From the NCBI GenBank assembly GCA_002490775.1, contig DKUR01000019.1:1-64000 (forward strand): a stretch of 64,000 nucleotides of DNA, read 5' to 3'. This document shows, piece by piece, positions 25,407 through 34,254 of the stretch. The translations under genes were made by a program, and so were the position numbers. This DNA is from Lachnospiraceae bacterium UBA7199 (GTDB lineage: Bacteria; Bacillota; Clostridia; Lachnospirales; Lachnospiraceae). Within the stretch, counting starts at the first letter, position 1. The number at the start of each line of letters is the position of its first letter. The notes under the pieces were generated by a model. The model was not told the DNA's origin and ran no database searches. It was given only the letters and a program-made list of their open reading frames with translations.

Positions 25407-27278
25407 TTACTCCACCATCTTAAGCAGCTTTTCTGTAATTTCCGCCATATCGGAAGAAGCTTGTTTTGTGTTATGGGAAACCTCCACATTCTTTTCCACA
25501 ACATCAGAGATACTGCCAATCTTTCCTGCTGCACTTGTTACAATCTTAACATTATCTTTTACCATATCGGTAATCTTCTCCACCTGCTGATTCGCCTGAT
25601 CAATATTTTCAACTGCCACATCAAATGCTTCTGCTGTCTGATCTGTAATTTCCCTTCCCCTTTCTATGGTTCTCATGGAATTGGTGATCAGTTCATTGGT
25701 TTCCTTGGCCGCCTGTGCACTTCTTGCAGCCAATTCTCCAATTTGTGTTGCTACAACAGAAAAGCCTCTTCCCATTTCACCGGCCCTGGCTGCTTCAATA
25801 GAAGCATTTAAAGAAAGCATATTGGTCTGCTCAGCAATAGAATTAATCTCACCAATGATTTTTTCAATTTCTATGGACATCTCGCTGATCTTATGCATAG
25901 AATCCTTTAAAAGCTCCATTTGCGACTGCGTCTGCTTTATTTTCTCTGCTGAATTTCCTGTTGCTACCGTAATATTGGCAGAAGCCTTTACACTTTGATT
26001 CAATTCCTGTGTCATCTGCTCCATGATCTGCTTTAAATCTTCTACTGCCTTTTCCTGCTCCTCCGTTCCCACGTAAATGTGCTCCGCATTCTGCAGGGTT
26101 TCACCTGAAACCTGATTTAAGTTCTTACATGCATCCTTCACATTCCGAATCAGCATCTTGTTGCGCTCCATGTCTTCCTTCTGCTGCTCTAAAAGCGCTT
26201 CATTTTCTTTTATATTCAGACTAATATTCCTTACCATTTTATTGATGCTCTGGGAAAGCATCTCAAATTCAGGATTTCCCTGCTCTTCCACCAAAATCTC
26301 AAAATTTCCATCAGCAATTTCCTTCATGGAACTGCAGATCCGGTTAATTCCATCAACGATCTTGCGATCCACCATCTGATTGATCATAAATAATAAAATA
26401 CCAAAAATAATCAGCATACTGAAGGACACTACAATCGTCTGGTTACGACGTTCCCCGTAATATTCACCGGAAGGCATAAAGGTTCCTATGATCTGGCCTT
26501 CGTATTCCTGCGCATAATAATATCCTTTTTCCCCATTGATCACAGCCTTCCCGCTTCCAGTCAGATTCTGTGGAAATCCGGCACTTGCTGCAGAGGTACC
26601 AATCAGGGAAGCATCCTTATGGGCCAGGATCGTCCCTTCTCCATCAATTGCATAAATATATCCTGTTTCACCAAAATCTATATCCCTTAAAACCACGTCG
26701 ATTGCAGTACTTGCAAGGGTGTTCTCCAATACCTCCGGCCGTACGCCGACCTGCACCAGTCCTTTCGCATCAGATCTGGCCACGCCAATATACTGCATCA
26801 CAATTCCTTCTGCAACATTCACCTGAGGCTCCTGCACGATTTCTATGGATGGATCATCCACAATCACCATAAATGCATTTGACTGGGTGCCGCTCTTCAT
26901 ATCAAATCCAATATATTCCGGTATTGTACTGCTGGTGATAATCCCATCTGCATCAATAATATGCAGTTCATTTACCATAAGTCTTTCTTTGATTTCATTC
27001 AGCTTATCCGCATTCCCATTAATAGACTTATCGGCTGTAAGCATATCGGCAAAGGCTCTTGTCTTTGCAAGGTTGCTTTCGCCTAAATTGTCCGTCAGTC
27101 TTTGTATATTTTCTTCATTGCCAAGCAGCTTTTCCTTCACATCCTCCAACTTATTCTGACTGGACAAGATGTTGTTTCTCTTACTGATAAATGTCTGCAA
27201 TGCAAAAATGGCAGTAATGGTAACAAGAAATGCTGCAAGCATATAAATAAAAAGTCGTTTGGTAATTATTTTTTTCAT
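25407..27278 (-). CDS. Methyl-accepting chemotaxis protein with dCache sensor
   Basis: A 623-residue chemoreceptor: TM1 (about 10-28), a large extracellular double-Cache sensor (about 30-280, with IIDADGIITSSTIPEYIGFDM and GYIYAIDGEGTILAHKD), TM2 (about 283-303), HAMP, and the signalling coiled coil with tip IAEQTNMLSLNASIEAARAGEMGRGFSVVA. dCache sensors often bind amino acids or other small metabolites; the ligand is unknown. AAGGAGAGG precedes the ATG. Ends at a clear terminator. Confidence 0.93.
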   Translation of the reverse strand: MKKIITKRLFIYMLAAFLVTITAIFALQTFISKRNNILSSQNKLEDVKEKLLGNEENIQRLTDNLGESNLAKTRAFADMLTADKSINGNADKLNEIKERLMVNELHIIDADGIITSSTIPEYIGFDMKSGTQSNAFMVIVDDPSIEIVQEPQVNVAEGIVMQYIGVARSDAKGLVQVGVRPEVLENTLASTAIDVVLRDIDFGETGYIYAIDGEGTILAHKDASLIGTSAASAGFPQNLTGSGKAVINGEKGYYYAQEYEGQIIGTFMPSGEYYGERRNQTIVVSFSMLIIFGILLFMINQMVDRKIVDGINRICSSMKEIADGNFEILVEEQGNPEFEMLSQSINKMVRNISLNIKENEALLEQQKEDMERNKMLIRNVKDACKNLNQVSGETLQNAEHIYVGTEEQEKAVEDLKQIMEQMTQELNQSVKASANITVATGNSAEKIKQTQSQMELLKDSMHKISEMSIEIEKIIGEINSIAEQTNMLSLNASIEAARAGEMGRGFSVVATQIGELAARSAQAAKETNELITNSMRTIERGREITDQTAEAFDVAVENIDQANQQVEKITDMVKDNVKIVTSAAGKIGSISDVVEKNVEVSHNTKQASSDMAEITEKLLKMVE

Positions 27279-27416
27279 AAAGCAACCCTCTCCTTAGATA
27301 ATTATGTAAGAACCAGATGAATAAGCCCCATAATCTATTCTAACATTATTTATTGAAAAAGCGCAAGGAAAACCATACATTTTGCCCTATAATTAAAATA
27401 CAATCCATAATGCAGA

Positions 27417-28748
27417 TCATTCTACAATTTTAGCATTGGGATAAATATGCTCCATTCTCTCGTCTGGAAAATGCTCATCCAAAAAAGCATCCATTCCATC
27501 TGACGCTTCAGCGGCTGCTTCCAAATCTCCCCTCTGCCTTTCCTCATATCTGCCAAGTGCCAAAGCCGAAATCATACAGTTAAAAACCATAAAGATAATC
27601 ATTAGATTACATAAAATCTTCCCCACTTTTTCCGGCAGCTTTTCTATCCATTCCGACAATATGGGATACAGAAATTTCATCCACACCAAAGCGGCAATTC
27701 CCCAGAAAAAGCAATAAAGAAGGTTGATCCTGCCCCCTAAGTTAAAACGGAACTCACTGTAATCCCAAAAAACTGTGCCAAATACCAATTCCGTAAATAC
27801 ACTGCATATATATTCATATGCACCTCCAAGCAGCGTTCCGGCCGCAAATATGTACGAATCACTTTTATCCCTGATCCCATAAAGAACCGCTGTCAAAAGC
27901 GCACATCCAAGCCCCCACACAATACTAAAAGGACCATAGACTACACTGCTGCGGCTCATAAGTCTTCCTGTTGTAATCAGGCAAAATATAGTTTCTGTTA
28001 CATCCCCCAAAAATGCTCCTATCAAAAACAAGCTGGCAAGTTTATAAAAACTACACCCTTCTGCAAATACTTTTATTTCTTTTTCAGGCTTCGGCTGCTT
28101 TTTTAATGCGCTTTCCTCCAATGCCGGAAAAGCTTTTTCCATACGCCTGGTAATTCTTTTGGTAATGGCATTTTCTAAAAGCCTTGATACCTGCACCATT
28201 CCTTCAGTGAGCTGGGAAAGTTGCTCTATCCTCTTTTGCATTCCCCAAATAGCAAGCGTCGTCCCTGCTGTATCTAACACAAGCGCTATTCCCAATACCC
28301 AAAGCAAAACCACACCGATCAGTCTGGGAATCAACTGAATAAAAGCAGCAAAAAAAGGATTGAAAAAAAAGGTAAGAAGTACTGCTGCCCCTCCCCATAT
28401 CATGGAATAATGCAGACAGATATATCCATCAAAATTAAATCTCTTTTCAGAGTAATCCCACCATTTTCTGTGAAAAATCTTTTCCAGTACAGCCCCTGTA
28501 AAAAATTCAATAACAGAAGCTAAAATGGCTCCTCCCAAAAAGAGGAAAAAAATATTTCCACGCAATTCCGGAAGAAAAACAGCAAAAGCAACAGCTCCTG
28601 TTCCATAAATAGGGCATAAAGGAGCACTGACAAATCCTCTGTTAATGAATTTCTTCCTATGAAATGCTGCTGCACAGACTTCTGCCGCCCAGCCAATAAA
28701 AGAATAGATAAAAAAGAACCAGCAAGTTTCATAAAATGAATATACCAT
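27417..28748 (-). CDS. PF06541-type membrane protein, two tandem copies
   Basis: A 443-residue polytopic membrane protein of the 'putative ABC transporter permease' group (PF06541, CmpB-like). The family block FFFIYSFIGWAAEV...GFVSAPLCPIYGTGAVA appears at the N-terminus and a related block (LFLIGAFLGDVTETIF...SSVVYGPFSIVWGLGCAL) recurs after residue 230, so the protein is an internal duplication. Each half has W-D-Y-S-F-N-(F/L)-x-G-x-(I) (WDYSEKRFNFDGYICL and WDYSEFRFNLGGRINL). Function unknown despite the family name. A 17-base inverted repeat covers the start codon. Confidence 0.82.
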   Translation of the reverse strand: MVYSFYETCWFFFIYSFIGWAAEVCAAAFHRKKFINRGFVSAPLCPIYGTGAVAFAVFLPELRGNIFFLFLGGAILASVIEFFTGAVLEKIFHRKWWDYSEKRFNFDGYICLHYSMIWGGAAVLLTFFFNPFFAAFIQLIPRLIGVVLLWVLGIALVLDTAGTTLAIWGMQKRIEQLSQLTEGMVQVSRLLENAITKRITRRMEKAFPALEESALKKQPKPEKEIKVFAEGCSFYKLASLFLIGAFLGDVTETIFCLITTGRLMSRSSVVYGPFSIVWGLGCALLTAVLYGIRDKSDSYIFAAGTLLGGAYEYICSVFTELVFGTVFWDYSEFRFNLGGRINLLYCFFWGIAALVWMKFLYPILSEWIEKLPEKVGKILCNLMIIFMVFNCMISALALGRYEERQRGDLEAAAEASDGMDAFLDEHFPDERMEHIYPNAKIVE

Positions 28749-28798
28749 GATATCTATGCGCCTCTTTCGTAAACAAATTTACATAGATATCATGGTAT
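28742..28798. promoter_or_regulatory. 17-bp perfect inverted repeat over a start codon
   Basis: ATACCATGATATCTATG (28742-28758) and its exact complement (28782-28798) flank a 23-base loop. One arm contains the ATG of the PF06541 gene (28746-28748), and the AGAGG ribosome-binding site falls in the loop. In the mRNA this stem would sequester the start codon; as DNA it could be an operator or transcription-termination structure. Confidence 0.65.
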
Positions 28799-28823
28799 CA
28801 CAGAAAGCCTAAAACGTATAGCA

Positions 28824-29309
28824 TTACATTTTCTTTTTATAATATGCAAAAGTTATTATATAAGAAAAGGCAAATACATTGATAAAAAAAACCATTGCTT
28901 TAATCAAAATCGGTTCATATATGCCAAGAACCATACAAAATGTCACTACTGCAAACAACAGTATGATAAGCGTTACCCGGGCAGCCCTTTTATTGATCTC
29001 ATCCAGCCTTTCATCTGCATTTTCAAGCCGGCTTTGTCTCAATTTATCCTCATTTCCAAGTAAAATCATATTTTTTATCAAGAGCAGAATACCTGCCAGA
29101 AAAATTCCTGTCCCAAACCCACAGTATACTCCCATAATGTACTCCGGCAGCGCTGCTATTTGCAGTTTGTTGGCATAAAAAGCGCTTCCCGCTATCAGAC
29201 CGCCGGCCAGGGCAAGAATAATCATCCAGATATTCCTTTTCTTCAATACTTCTCTGTATTCCTCATTTGTAGCCGCTGTTGTCGTACATAAAAATCCTTT
29301 TATCTTCAT
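28824..29309 (-). CDS. Small membrane protein next to an XRE regulator
   Basis: A 161-residue protein with about four hydrophobic segments (28-46, 60-82, 108-128, 133-154) and a charged loop in the middle. I do not recognise a defined family with certainty; similar proteins commonly accompany small XRE regulators in Firmicutes. The gene overlaps the XRE stop by four bases, so the two are co-expressed. Function unknown. Confidence 0.7.
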   Translation of the reverse strand: MKIKGFLCTTTAATNEEYREVLKKRNIWMIILALAGGLIAGSAFYANKLQIAALPEYIMGVYCGFGTGIFLAGILLLIKNMILLGNEDKLRQSRLENADERLDEINKRAARVTLIILLFAVVTFCMVLGIYEPILIKAMVFFINVFAFSYIITFAYYKKKM

Positions 29310-29515
29310 ATATTTTCATCCTCCCTGTCAAAAATAAACATTTCTTCAATTGTCACTCTAAAAAACTGGGCAATCTTATGTGCCAATACCAAAGATGCCT
29401 TATATTTTCCATTTTCCAGAGAAATAATCGTCTGCCTTGTCACATTGACTGCTTCTGCCAATTCCTCCTGCGTAACTTTTTGTTCTTTTCGGTATTGTGC
29501 AATTTTAGTCTGCAT
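29306..29515 (-). CDS. Small XRE-family helix-turn-helix regulator (YozG-type)
   Basis: A 69-residue DNA-binding protein made almost entirely of a helix-turn-helix: KVTQEELAEAVNVTRQTIISLENGKYKASLVLAHKIAQFF. The short form pairs with a membrane protein, here overlapping by four bases. A perfect 9-1-9 palindrome spans its promoter -10, so autoregulation is likely. Confidence 0.9.
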   Translation of the reverse strand: MQTKIAQYRKEQKVTQEELAEAVNVTRQTIISLENGKYKASLVLAHKIAQFFRVTIEEMFIFDREDENI

Positions 29516-29582
29516 AAACTCTTCATTTTTCCTCCTTCTTTCACAAAATCAGAAATCAATATGTAAAACGCGCTTTACATAT

Positions 29583-29614
29583 TAAAGTATAGTATACTTT
29601 ACTTTTTTTGTCAA
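29583..29614 (-). promoter_or_regulatory. Promoter with palindromic operator for the XRE gene
   Basis: Minus strand TTGACA (29609-29614) and TATACT (29586-29591) with a 17-base spacer. A perfect palindrome TAAAGTATA-G-TATACTTTA (29583-29601) covers the -10. Confidence 0.8.
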
Positions 29615-29630
29615 GTAAGCTTTACATAAA

Positions 29631-29658
29631 AAAAACGCCTATCAGCAGATGATAGGCG
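29631..29658 (-). terminator. Terminator after the GH13 gene
   Basis: A nine-base stem CGCCTATCA / TGATAGGCG (29636-29644, 29650-29658) with a five-base loop and a long T-run on the minus strand. Confidence 0.9.
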
Positions 29659-29683
29659 CCCCGTCTTTGGCTGTGAATATATT

Positions 29684-30994
29684 TTATTTTTCCATTTTCC
29701 AGAAATACGCACTATAGGGAGGCAGCTCGCTTCCTCCACCAAAATCATGCAGTCTGCCGCTGATTAAATCCACTGCCTGTCCACAGCCTGCATCAAAATG
29801 CGCTGTATAAGACTCGCTGTCTGCATTGATGGCAACCAGCACCCTTTCTCCTTCTGTCTTTCTTTCAAAGATACACTGTTTATTGGTTAAAACTACCGAA
29901 CGAAAATCTCCATAGCACAGTGCCTTTGAATTTTTCTTTGCTTCTGCCAGCTTTGAAATCCATTCAGAAAGTTCATTATAAACAGGTTCTGGAAAACTGG
30001 CACGAAGTGCAGGATCTCCCTCGCTTTTATTTGCCTTTGTTCCCCATTCGCTTCCATAATATATACAGGGAATCCCCGGCATGCCAAAGCACATTGCATA
30101 AATAAGCGGAAGATGCTTTTCATTGTTTAAAATACTTGCAACTCTGGTAACATCATGGTTATCTACAAAAGACAGCATATGCTTTCCCTTATAAAGCGTC
30201 CAGTTTTCCGGTCCAAACTGGCGAAGCAGGGAATGAACGATCTCAAACATATTCATGCTGTTAAAGCTGGAGTATAGTCCTTTATAGCATTCATAGTTGG
30301 TGGCGGAATGGAGCATTCCGTCATTGACCATACGGTTATAATCCCCATGAAGCATTTCACCAAGAAGATAAAAATCCAGTTTTAGGCCATTTGTAAAGCT
30401 CCTTAATCTTCTTACAAAATTCTCGTCAAGACAGTACGCCACATCCAGACGAAGCCCGTCAATATCAAATTCATCTACCCAGTATTTCACTGCGTTTAAA
30501 ATATGATCCACTACCTCCCCGTTTTGAAGATTCAGCTTCACCAAATCATAATTCCCTTCCCATCCTTCATACCAAAGGCCATCATTATAATTAGAATTTC
30601 CGTCAAGGCTCACTTTAAACCAATGTAAGAAAGGAGAATTTTCCCTGTTTTTTATTACATCCTGAAACTGATAAAATCCCCTGCCCACATGATTAAACAC
30701 GCCGTCCAGAACCACCCTGATGCCATTTTCATGGAGTTTATTACAAACTTCCTTAAAATCTTCATTGGTGCCCAGCCGGACATCAATTTTCTTATAATCT
30801 CTGGTGTTATATCCATGCGTATCAGACTCAAACACCGGTGAAAAATAAACTGCATTCACGCCAAGTTTTTTCATATGAGGAATCCAATCCTCTACCTTTT
30901 TGATCCGGCTTGTTAACACACCATCATTTTCAAATGGCGCCCCGCAAAATCCAAGGGGATAAATCTGATAAAAAACACTTTCATATGCCCACAT
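29684..30994 (-). CDS. Alpha-amylase family glycoside hydrolase (GH13, cyclomaltodextrinase-like)
   Basis: A 436-residue intracellular GH13 enzyme. Conserved regions in order: DGVFNHVG (region I), GLRLDVAYC (region II, nucleophile Asp), LLGEMLHG (region III, acid Glu) and FVDNHD (region IV). It begins WAYESVFYQIYPLGF without a signal peptide, which fits a cytosolic maltodextrin-cleaving enzyme. It lacks an extra N-terminal domain usual in neopullulanases. GGAGG precedes the ATG. The upstream region holds two perfect DnaA boxes. Confidence 0.92.
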   Translation of the reverse strand: MWAYESVFYQIYPLGFCGAPFENDGVLTSRIKKVEDWIPHMKKLGVNAVYFSPVFESDTHGYNTRDYKKIDVRLGTNEDFKEVCNKLHENGIRVVLDGVFNHVGRGFYQFQDVIKNRENSPFLHWFKVSLDGNSNYNDGLWYEGWEGNYDLVKLNLQNGEVVDHILNAVKYWVDEFDIDGLRLDVAYCLDENFVRRLRSFTNGLKLDFYLLGEMLHGDYNRMVNDGMLHSATNYECYKGLYSSFNSMNMFEIVHSLLRQFGPENWTLYKGKHMLSFVDNHDVTRVASILNNEKHLPLIYAMCFGMPGIPCIYYGSEWGTKANKSEGDPALRASFPEPVYNELSEWISKLAEAKKNSKALCYGDFRSVVLTNKQCIFERKTEGERVLVAINADSESYTAHFDAGCGQAVDLISGRLHDFGGGSELPPYSAYFWKMEK

Positions 30995-31350
30995 ACTTTT
31001 ATGCCTCCTGATTTTTTACAGCTCTGCTGTCTGTGCCAGCCATATGCCCTCCTGCCTTATGGCCGAATTTTATTTTACCACACTTTCCATTTTGTGTATA
31101 CATTCCTGTCAAAATCCCTCTACACCTTAAAAATGGGAACATATGCACCAAATCAACATCATTTTCGGATAAAACACATGATTTTTGCTGGATGAGTACT
31201 TAATCAGTCAACTTTTAGCTTTTTTCTATTGACCGAATAAGTATTTTTTCTTTTTTGAAATATTTCACCTTCAAATATACACTGAAAACCACTTACAAAT
31301 TTTTTACAAAAAATGGGGAAAAAGTAGAGAAATCCCCAATTTCCACAGAG

Positions 31351-31359
31351 TTATCCACA
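31351..31359 (+). promoter_or_regulatory. DnaA box
   Basis: TTATCCACA, an exact match to the DnaA consensus. A weaker site (ATTTCCACA, two mismatches) is just upstream at 31339. Confidence 0.6.
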
Positions 31360-31528
31360 ATGACACTTATGTCATTTACTATGACCTGATTACTGTTTTT
31401 GACAAAATACGACGTCATTTCTTATAGGTTCCTTCATTTTTCTGCTTTTTTCAATCTATATAAGTCAAAATTCAACAATTCAATATAGAATGTATTCTAT
31501 TTCCTTTTCTTTCCGCACAAAGAAGATA

Positions 31529-31537
31529 TGTGGATAA
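31529..31537 (-). promoter_or_regulatory. DnaA box, opposite orientation
   Basis: TGTGGATAA, the exact complement of the DnaA consensus, 170 bases from the first box. Confidence 0.6.
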
Positions 31538-31557
31538 GTCATAGTTAAACTGCCTCC

Positions 31558-34017
31558 TTACAGCCACTCATCCCAAAACCGCTCTATTCTCCTGCCAATT
31601 CGTTCCAGGGAAACCTGCTCATATTCCTCCCATTCTCTGGGATACATTCTTTTGTAAGAAGCAGTAAGGAATCTTTCATCAAGCAGCGCCACAATCCCCA
31701 CATCCTCCACTGTCCTGATCACTCTTCCAGCCGCCTGAAGCACCTTATTCATCCCCGGATATCTATAGGCAAAATCAAATCCATTATCTCCCTGACTGTC
31801 AAAAAACTTCTTTAAAATTTCCCGCTCATTGCATACTTGAGGCAGGCCGGTTCCCACAATAACCGCCCCAATAAGACTGTCATTCTTTAAATCAATTCCC
31901 TCACTGAATATTCCACCAAGAACACAGAAACCTATCAACGTATTTCTTTTCTCCTGCATACCATCCTGCTCTATCATTATATCTTTATCGACCACCTGAA
32001 AACGGGCGAGAAATGCCTCCCTGCTTTCCTCATTCATATATTCTTCCTGCAAAAGACATTCCACCTGCAGCCCATCCAAAAAATAAGCGCTGTATACGTT
32101 GTATACATTCTGAAGAAAAGCATGGGACGGAAAAAATACCATATAATTTCCCTCTCTCTGACAGACGATCTTGTGAATATAGGATGCAATATTATAATAT
32201 TCCATATCCGAACGCCTGCTGTACTTACTGGTCACGTCCTCTGCAATAAACAATCCCTTTTTGCGCGGATCAAAGACAGAGTGGGCATATACCTCATAAT
32301 CCCCCTGTTCCGCACCAAGGAGTTGTTTATAATACTGAATAGGAAGCAGCGTTGCTGAAAATAAAATAGTGCTCCTGCCCCTTAGCATGCACTCTTTTAA
32401 ATTGCTGGAGGGGTTCACGCAAAGGAGCTTAATGCTAAAACTTCCATCTGATTCCATCTGCGTATAAATCACATAGTTTTGATCTAATTTATCATTGATG
32501 AAAAGAAAATGAGAAATTTCAAAATAAAAATCCAGAATATCCTTTTTCACCGGACTGTCTTCGTTTATCTCCAGATAATCCTCTATAATGGAAGAAAGCC
32601 TTATTAGATTTCTGATAAAGGGCATGATTTCCTCTGCATCCAGACAGGCATAATTCTCGCACTCCCGCTTTAATTCAAGCAAATCATGATTACATTTTTC
32701 CAACTGCCTGTACATTCTTCCATCATAATCCTTCACTGTCTTTTTTAAGGCAAGAAAATCCTCTTTCACAAGAACAGCGCTATACATTTCGCGTCCTCTG
32801 TCTACCAGATTATGTGCCTCGTCTATCAGGAATATATAATCTCCGCGAACCCCCTCTGAAAAAAAACGTTTCAAATATACATGGGGATCAAACAGATAAT
32901 TGTAATCACATATTATCATATCTGCAAAAAGGCTCATATCAAGACACATCTCAAATGGGCATACCTGATGTTTGTGTGCATAAGCTTCTATCGTTTCCCG
33001 ATTAAAATTGTCTTTATTGGTCAACAAGTCGTAAACTGCATCATTTATCCTATCATAGTGTCCTTTTGCATAAGGGCAATATTCAGGATTGCACTCTGTC
33101 TCCTCCATAAAACAGATTTTGTCTTTAGCGGTCAAAATAACCGTTTTCATTTTAAGCTTCTGTATACGCATCAGTTCTACCGTATCATCCGCCACTGTTC
33201 GAGTGATTGTTTTTGCAGTCAAATAGAAAATCTTTTCCGCCATTCCTTCTCCCATAGCTTTTATGGAAGGGAATATGGTGGAAATTGTTTTTCCCACACC
33301 GGTGGGTGCTTCTATAAACAGCTTTCTTTTGTGGTAAATCGTTTGATAAACGTAAGTGGCAAGTTCCTTTTGCCCTTTACGGTATTTATATGGAAAAATA
33401 AGTGATTTAATTGAATTCTGGCGAAGCTGATTCCATTGGAATTGAAAATCAGCCCATTTTTTATATTCCTTTATAATATCGTCAAACCATTGACGCAGTT
33501 CTTCCATATCGTATTCAAAATGAAAATATTTGATTTCTTCCGTATCAATATTACAGTAAGTCATTCTTACCCTTATATTTCTTAGACCGTTCTGCTGTCC
33601 ATAAATAAATGCATAGCATTTTGCCTGGGCCAAATGCACCGGAACTGCTTCTTTTATCTTATGAAGATCTCTATAGGTTCCCTTGATCTCATCAATTGTT
33701 ACTGTAACCAGATCCCGAAACTTTGGCGTAATCTTCATATCCCTTACCTCAGGGACCTGCACTGCATCCGCCATAGGGGATATCATAATGCCATCTGCTC
33801 TTCCCTCTATATAAATCTCATACGCTGGCGTTGCAAAAATATGGCGCAAAAAAACCTCCGCATGATAGTCAGCCCCCATTCGTCTTTGAATCATGCGGTG
33901 AATCCGCCCACCCTCCTGCATGGCATTATCAGGTATTGCCGCTTTTCTATTGTCAATATCCCCGGAACGTAAAATAAATTCCACCAGGTTCCTTACTGAA
34001 ATTTGTATCTCCGTAAT
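31558..34017 (-). CDS. DinG/XPD-family ATP-dependent helicase with nuclease-like N-terminus
   Basis: Superfamily 2 DNA helicase, about 820 residues. The N-terminal 200 residues resemble a RecB-type PD-(D/E)XK region (EIYIEGRADGI, then EIKGTY). The helicase core has Walker A APTGVGKTIST and DEAHN, with an Fe-S cluster insertion (CFMEETECNPEYCPY...HQVCPFEMC) as in XPD and DinG, and the motif VI stretch QAAGRVIRT. The likely start is unusual: homology to the family's opening (EIQISVRNLVEFILRSGDIDNR) extends upstream of GTG 33984 to an ATT at 34015-34017 that has AAAGGA eight bases before it. No ATG, GTG or TTG lies between. If GTG 33984 is used, the protein loses about 11 residues. Confidence 0.88.
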   Translation of the reverse strand: MTEIQISVRNLVEFILRSGDIDNRKAAIPDNAMQEGGRIHRMIQRRMGADYHAEVFLRHIFATPAYEIYIEGRADGIMISPMADAVQVPEVRDMKITPKFRDLVTVTIDEIKGTYRDLHKIKEAVPVHLAQAKCYAFIYGQQNGLRNIRVRMTYCNIDTEEIKYFHFEYDMEELRQWFDDIIKEYKKWADFQFQWNQLRQNSIKSLIFPYKYRKGQKELATYVYQTIYHKRKLFIEAPTGVGKTISTIFPSIKAMGEGMAEKIFYLTAKTITRTVADDTVELMRIQKLKMKTVILTAKDKICFMEETECNPEYCPYAKGHYDRINDAVYDLLTNKDNFNRETIEAYAHKHQVCPFEMCLDMSLFADMIICDYNYLFDPHVYLKRFFSEGVRGDYIFLIDEAHNLVDRGREMYSAVLVKEDFLALKKTVKDYDGRMYRQLEKCNHDLLELKRECENYACLDAEEIMPFIRNLIRLSSIIEDYLEINEDSPVKKDILDFYFEISHFLFINDKLDQNYVIYTQMESDGSFSIKLLCVNPSSNLKECMLRGRSTILFSATLLPIQYYKQLLGAEQGDYEVYAHSVFDPRKKGLFIAEDVTSKYSRRSDMEYYNIASYIHKIVCQREGNYMVFFPSHAFLQNVYNVYSAYFLDGLQVECLLQEEYMNEESREAFLARFQVVDKDIMIEQDGMQEKRNTLIGFCVLGGIFSEGIDLKNDSLIGAVIVGTGLPQVCNEREILKKFFDSQGDNGFDFAYRYPGMNKVLQAAGRVIRTVEDVGIVALLDERFLTASYKRMYPREWEEYEQVSLERIGRRIERFWDEWL

Positions 34018-34037
34018 GCCGCCCGTCCTTTCTAAGC

Positions 34038-34151
34038 AAACAACAAGTGCCGGACTTTGCCGCCATCCTTATGTTAAACAACGGACGCCTGGCTTCGCCG
34101 TCGTCCTTATGTAAAACAACAGACGCTTGGCTTCGCCATCGTCCTTATGTT
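34038..34151. repeat. Three tandem 38-bp repeat units (locus 2)
   Basis: Copies begin at 34038, 34076 and 34114, each with AAACAAC and ending in CCTTATGT(T/A). The middle forms a hairpin GGACG...GGCTTCGCC...CGTCC in copy 2. The same 38-bp unit with the same period occurs at 22765. There are no spacers, so it is not a CRISPR; it looks like a REP-type element. It lies just upstream of the helicase start. Confidence 0.8.
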
Positions 34152-34155
34152 AAAA

Positions 34156-34194
34156 ACTCCCTAAAAAGATAGTACGCTATCTTTTTCAGGGAGT
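34156..34194 (-). terminator. Terminator after the HPr-like gene
   Basis: A long stem (ACTCCCTAAAAAGATA at 34156-34171 pairing with TATCTTTTTCAGGGAGT at 34178-34194) with a six-base loop and AGTTTTTA on the minus strand. Confidence 0.85.
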
Positions 34195-34254
34195 CAATCA
34201 GATGAATATATTGCTTAAATATAAAAAATAGAAGAATATTTATTGTCCGTTTAT

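Larger units (their letters stand above)
30995..31557. other. AT-rich 563-bp intergenic region with DnaA boxes
   Basis: Between the helicase stop and the GH13 start. It holds two exact DnaA boxes (31351-31359 and 31529-31537), a 7-base inverted repeat AATGACA-CTTA-TGTCATT (31359-31376) beside the first, and a TGGGGA...TCCCCA pair around 31313-31338. No gene is visible. Promoter signals for the GH13 gene were not resolved. Confidence 0.6.

Noticed and set aside
31351..31537. Chromosomal origin of replication
   Set aside because: Only two perfect DnaA boxes, and no dnaA, dnaN, recF or rpmH nearby.
34038..34151. Tandem repeats as a CRISPR array
   Set aside because: Units are directly joined with period 38 and there are no unique spacers or cas genes.
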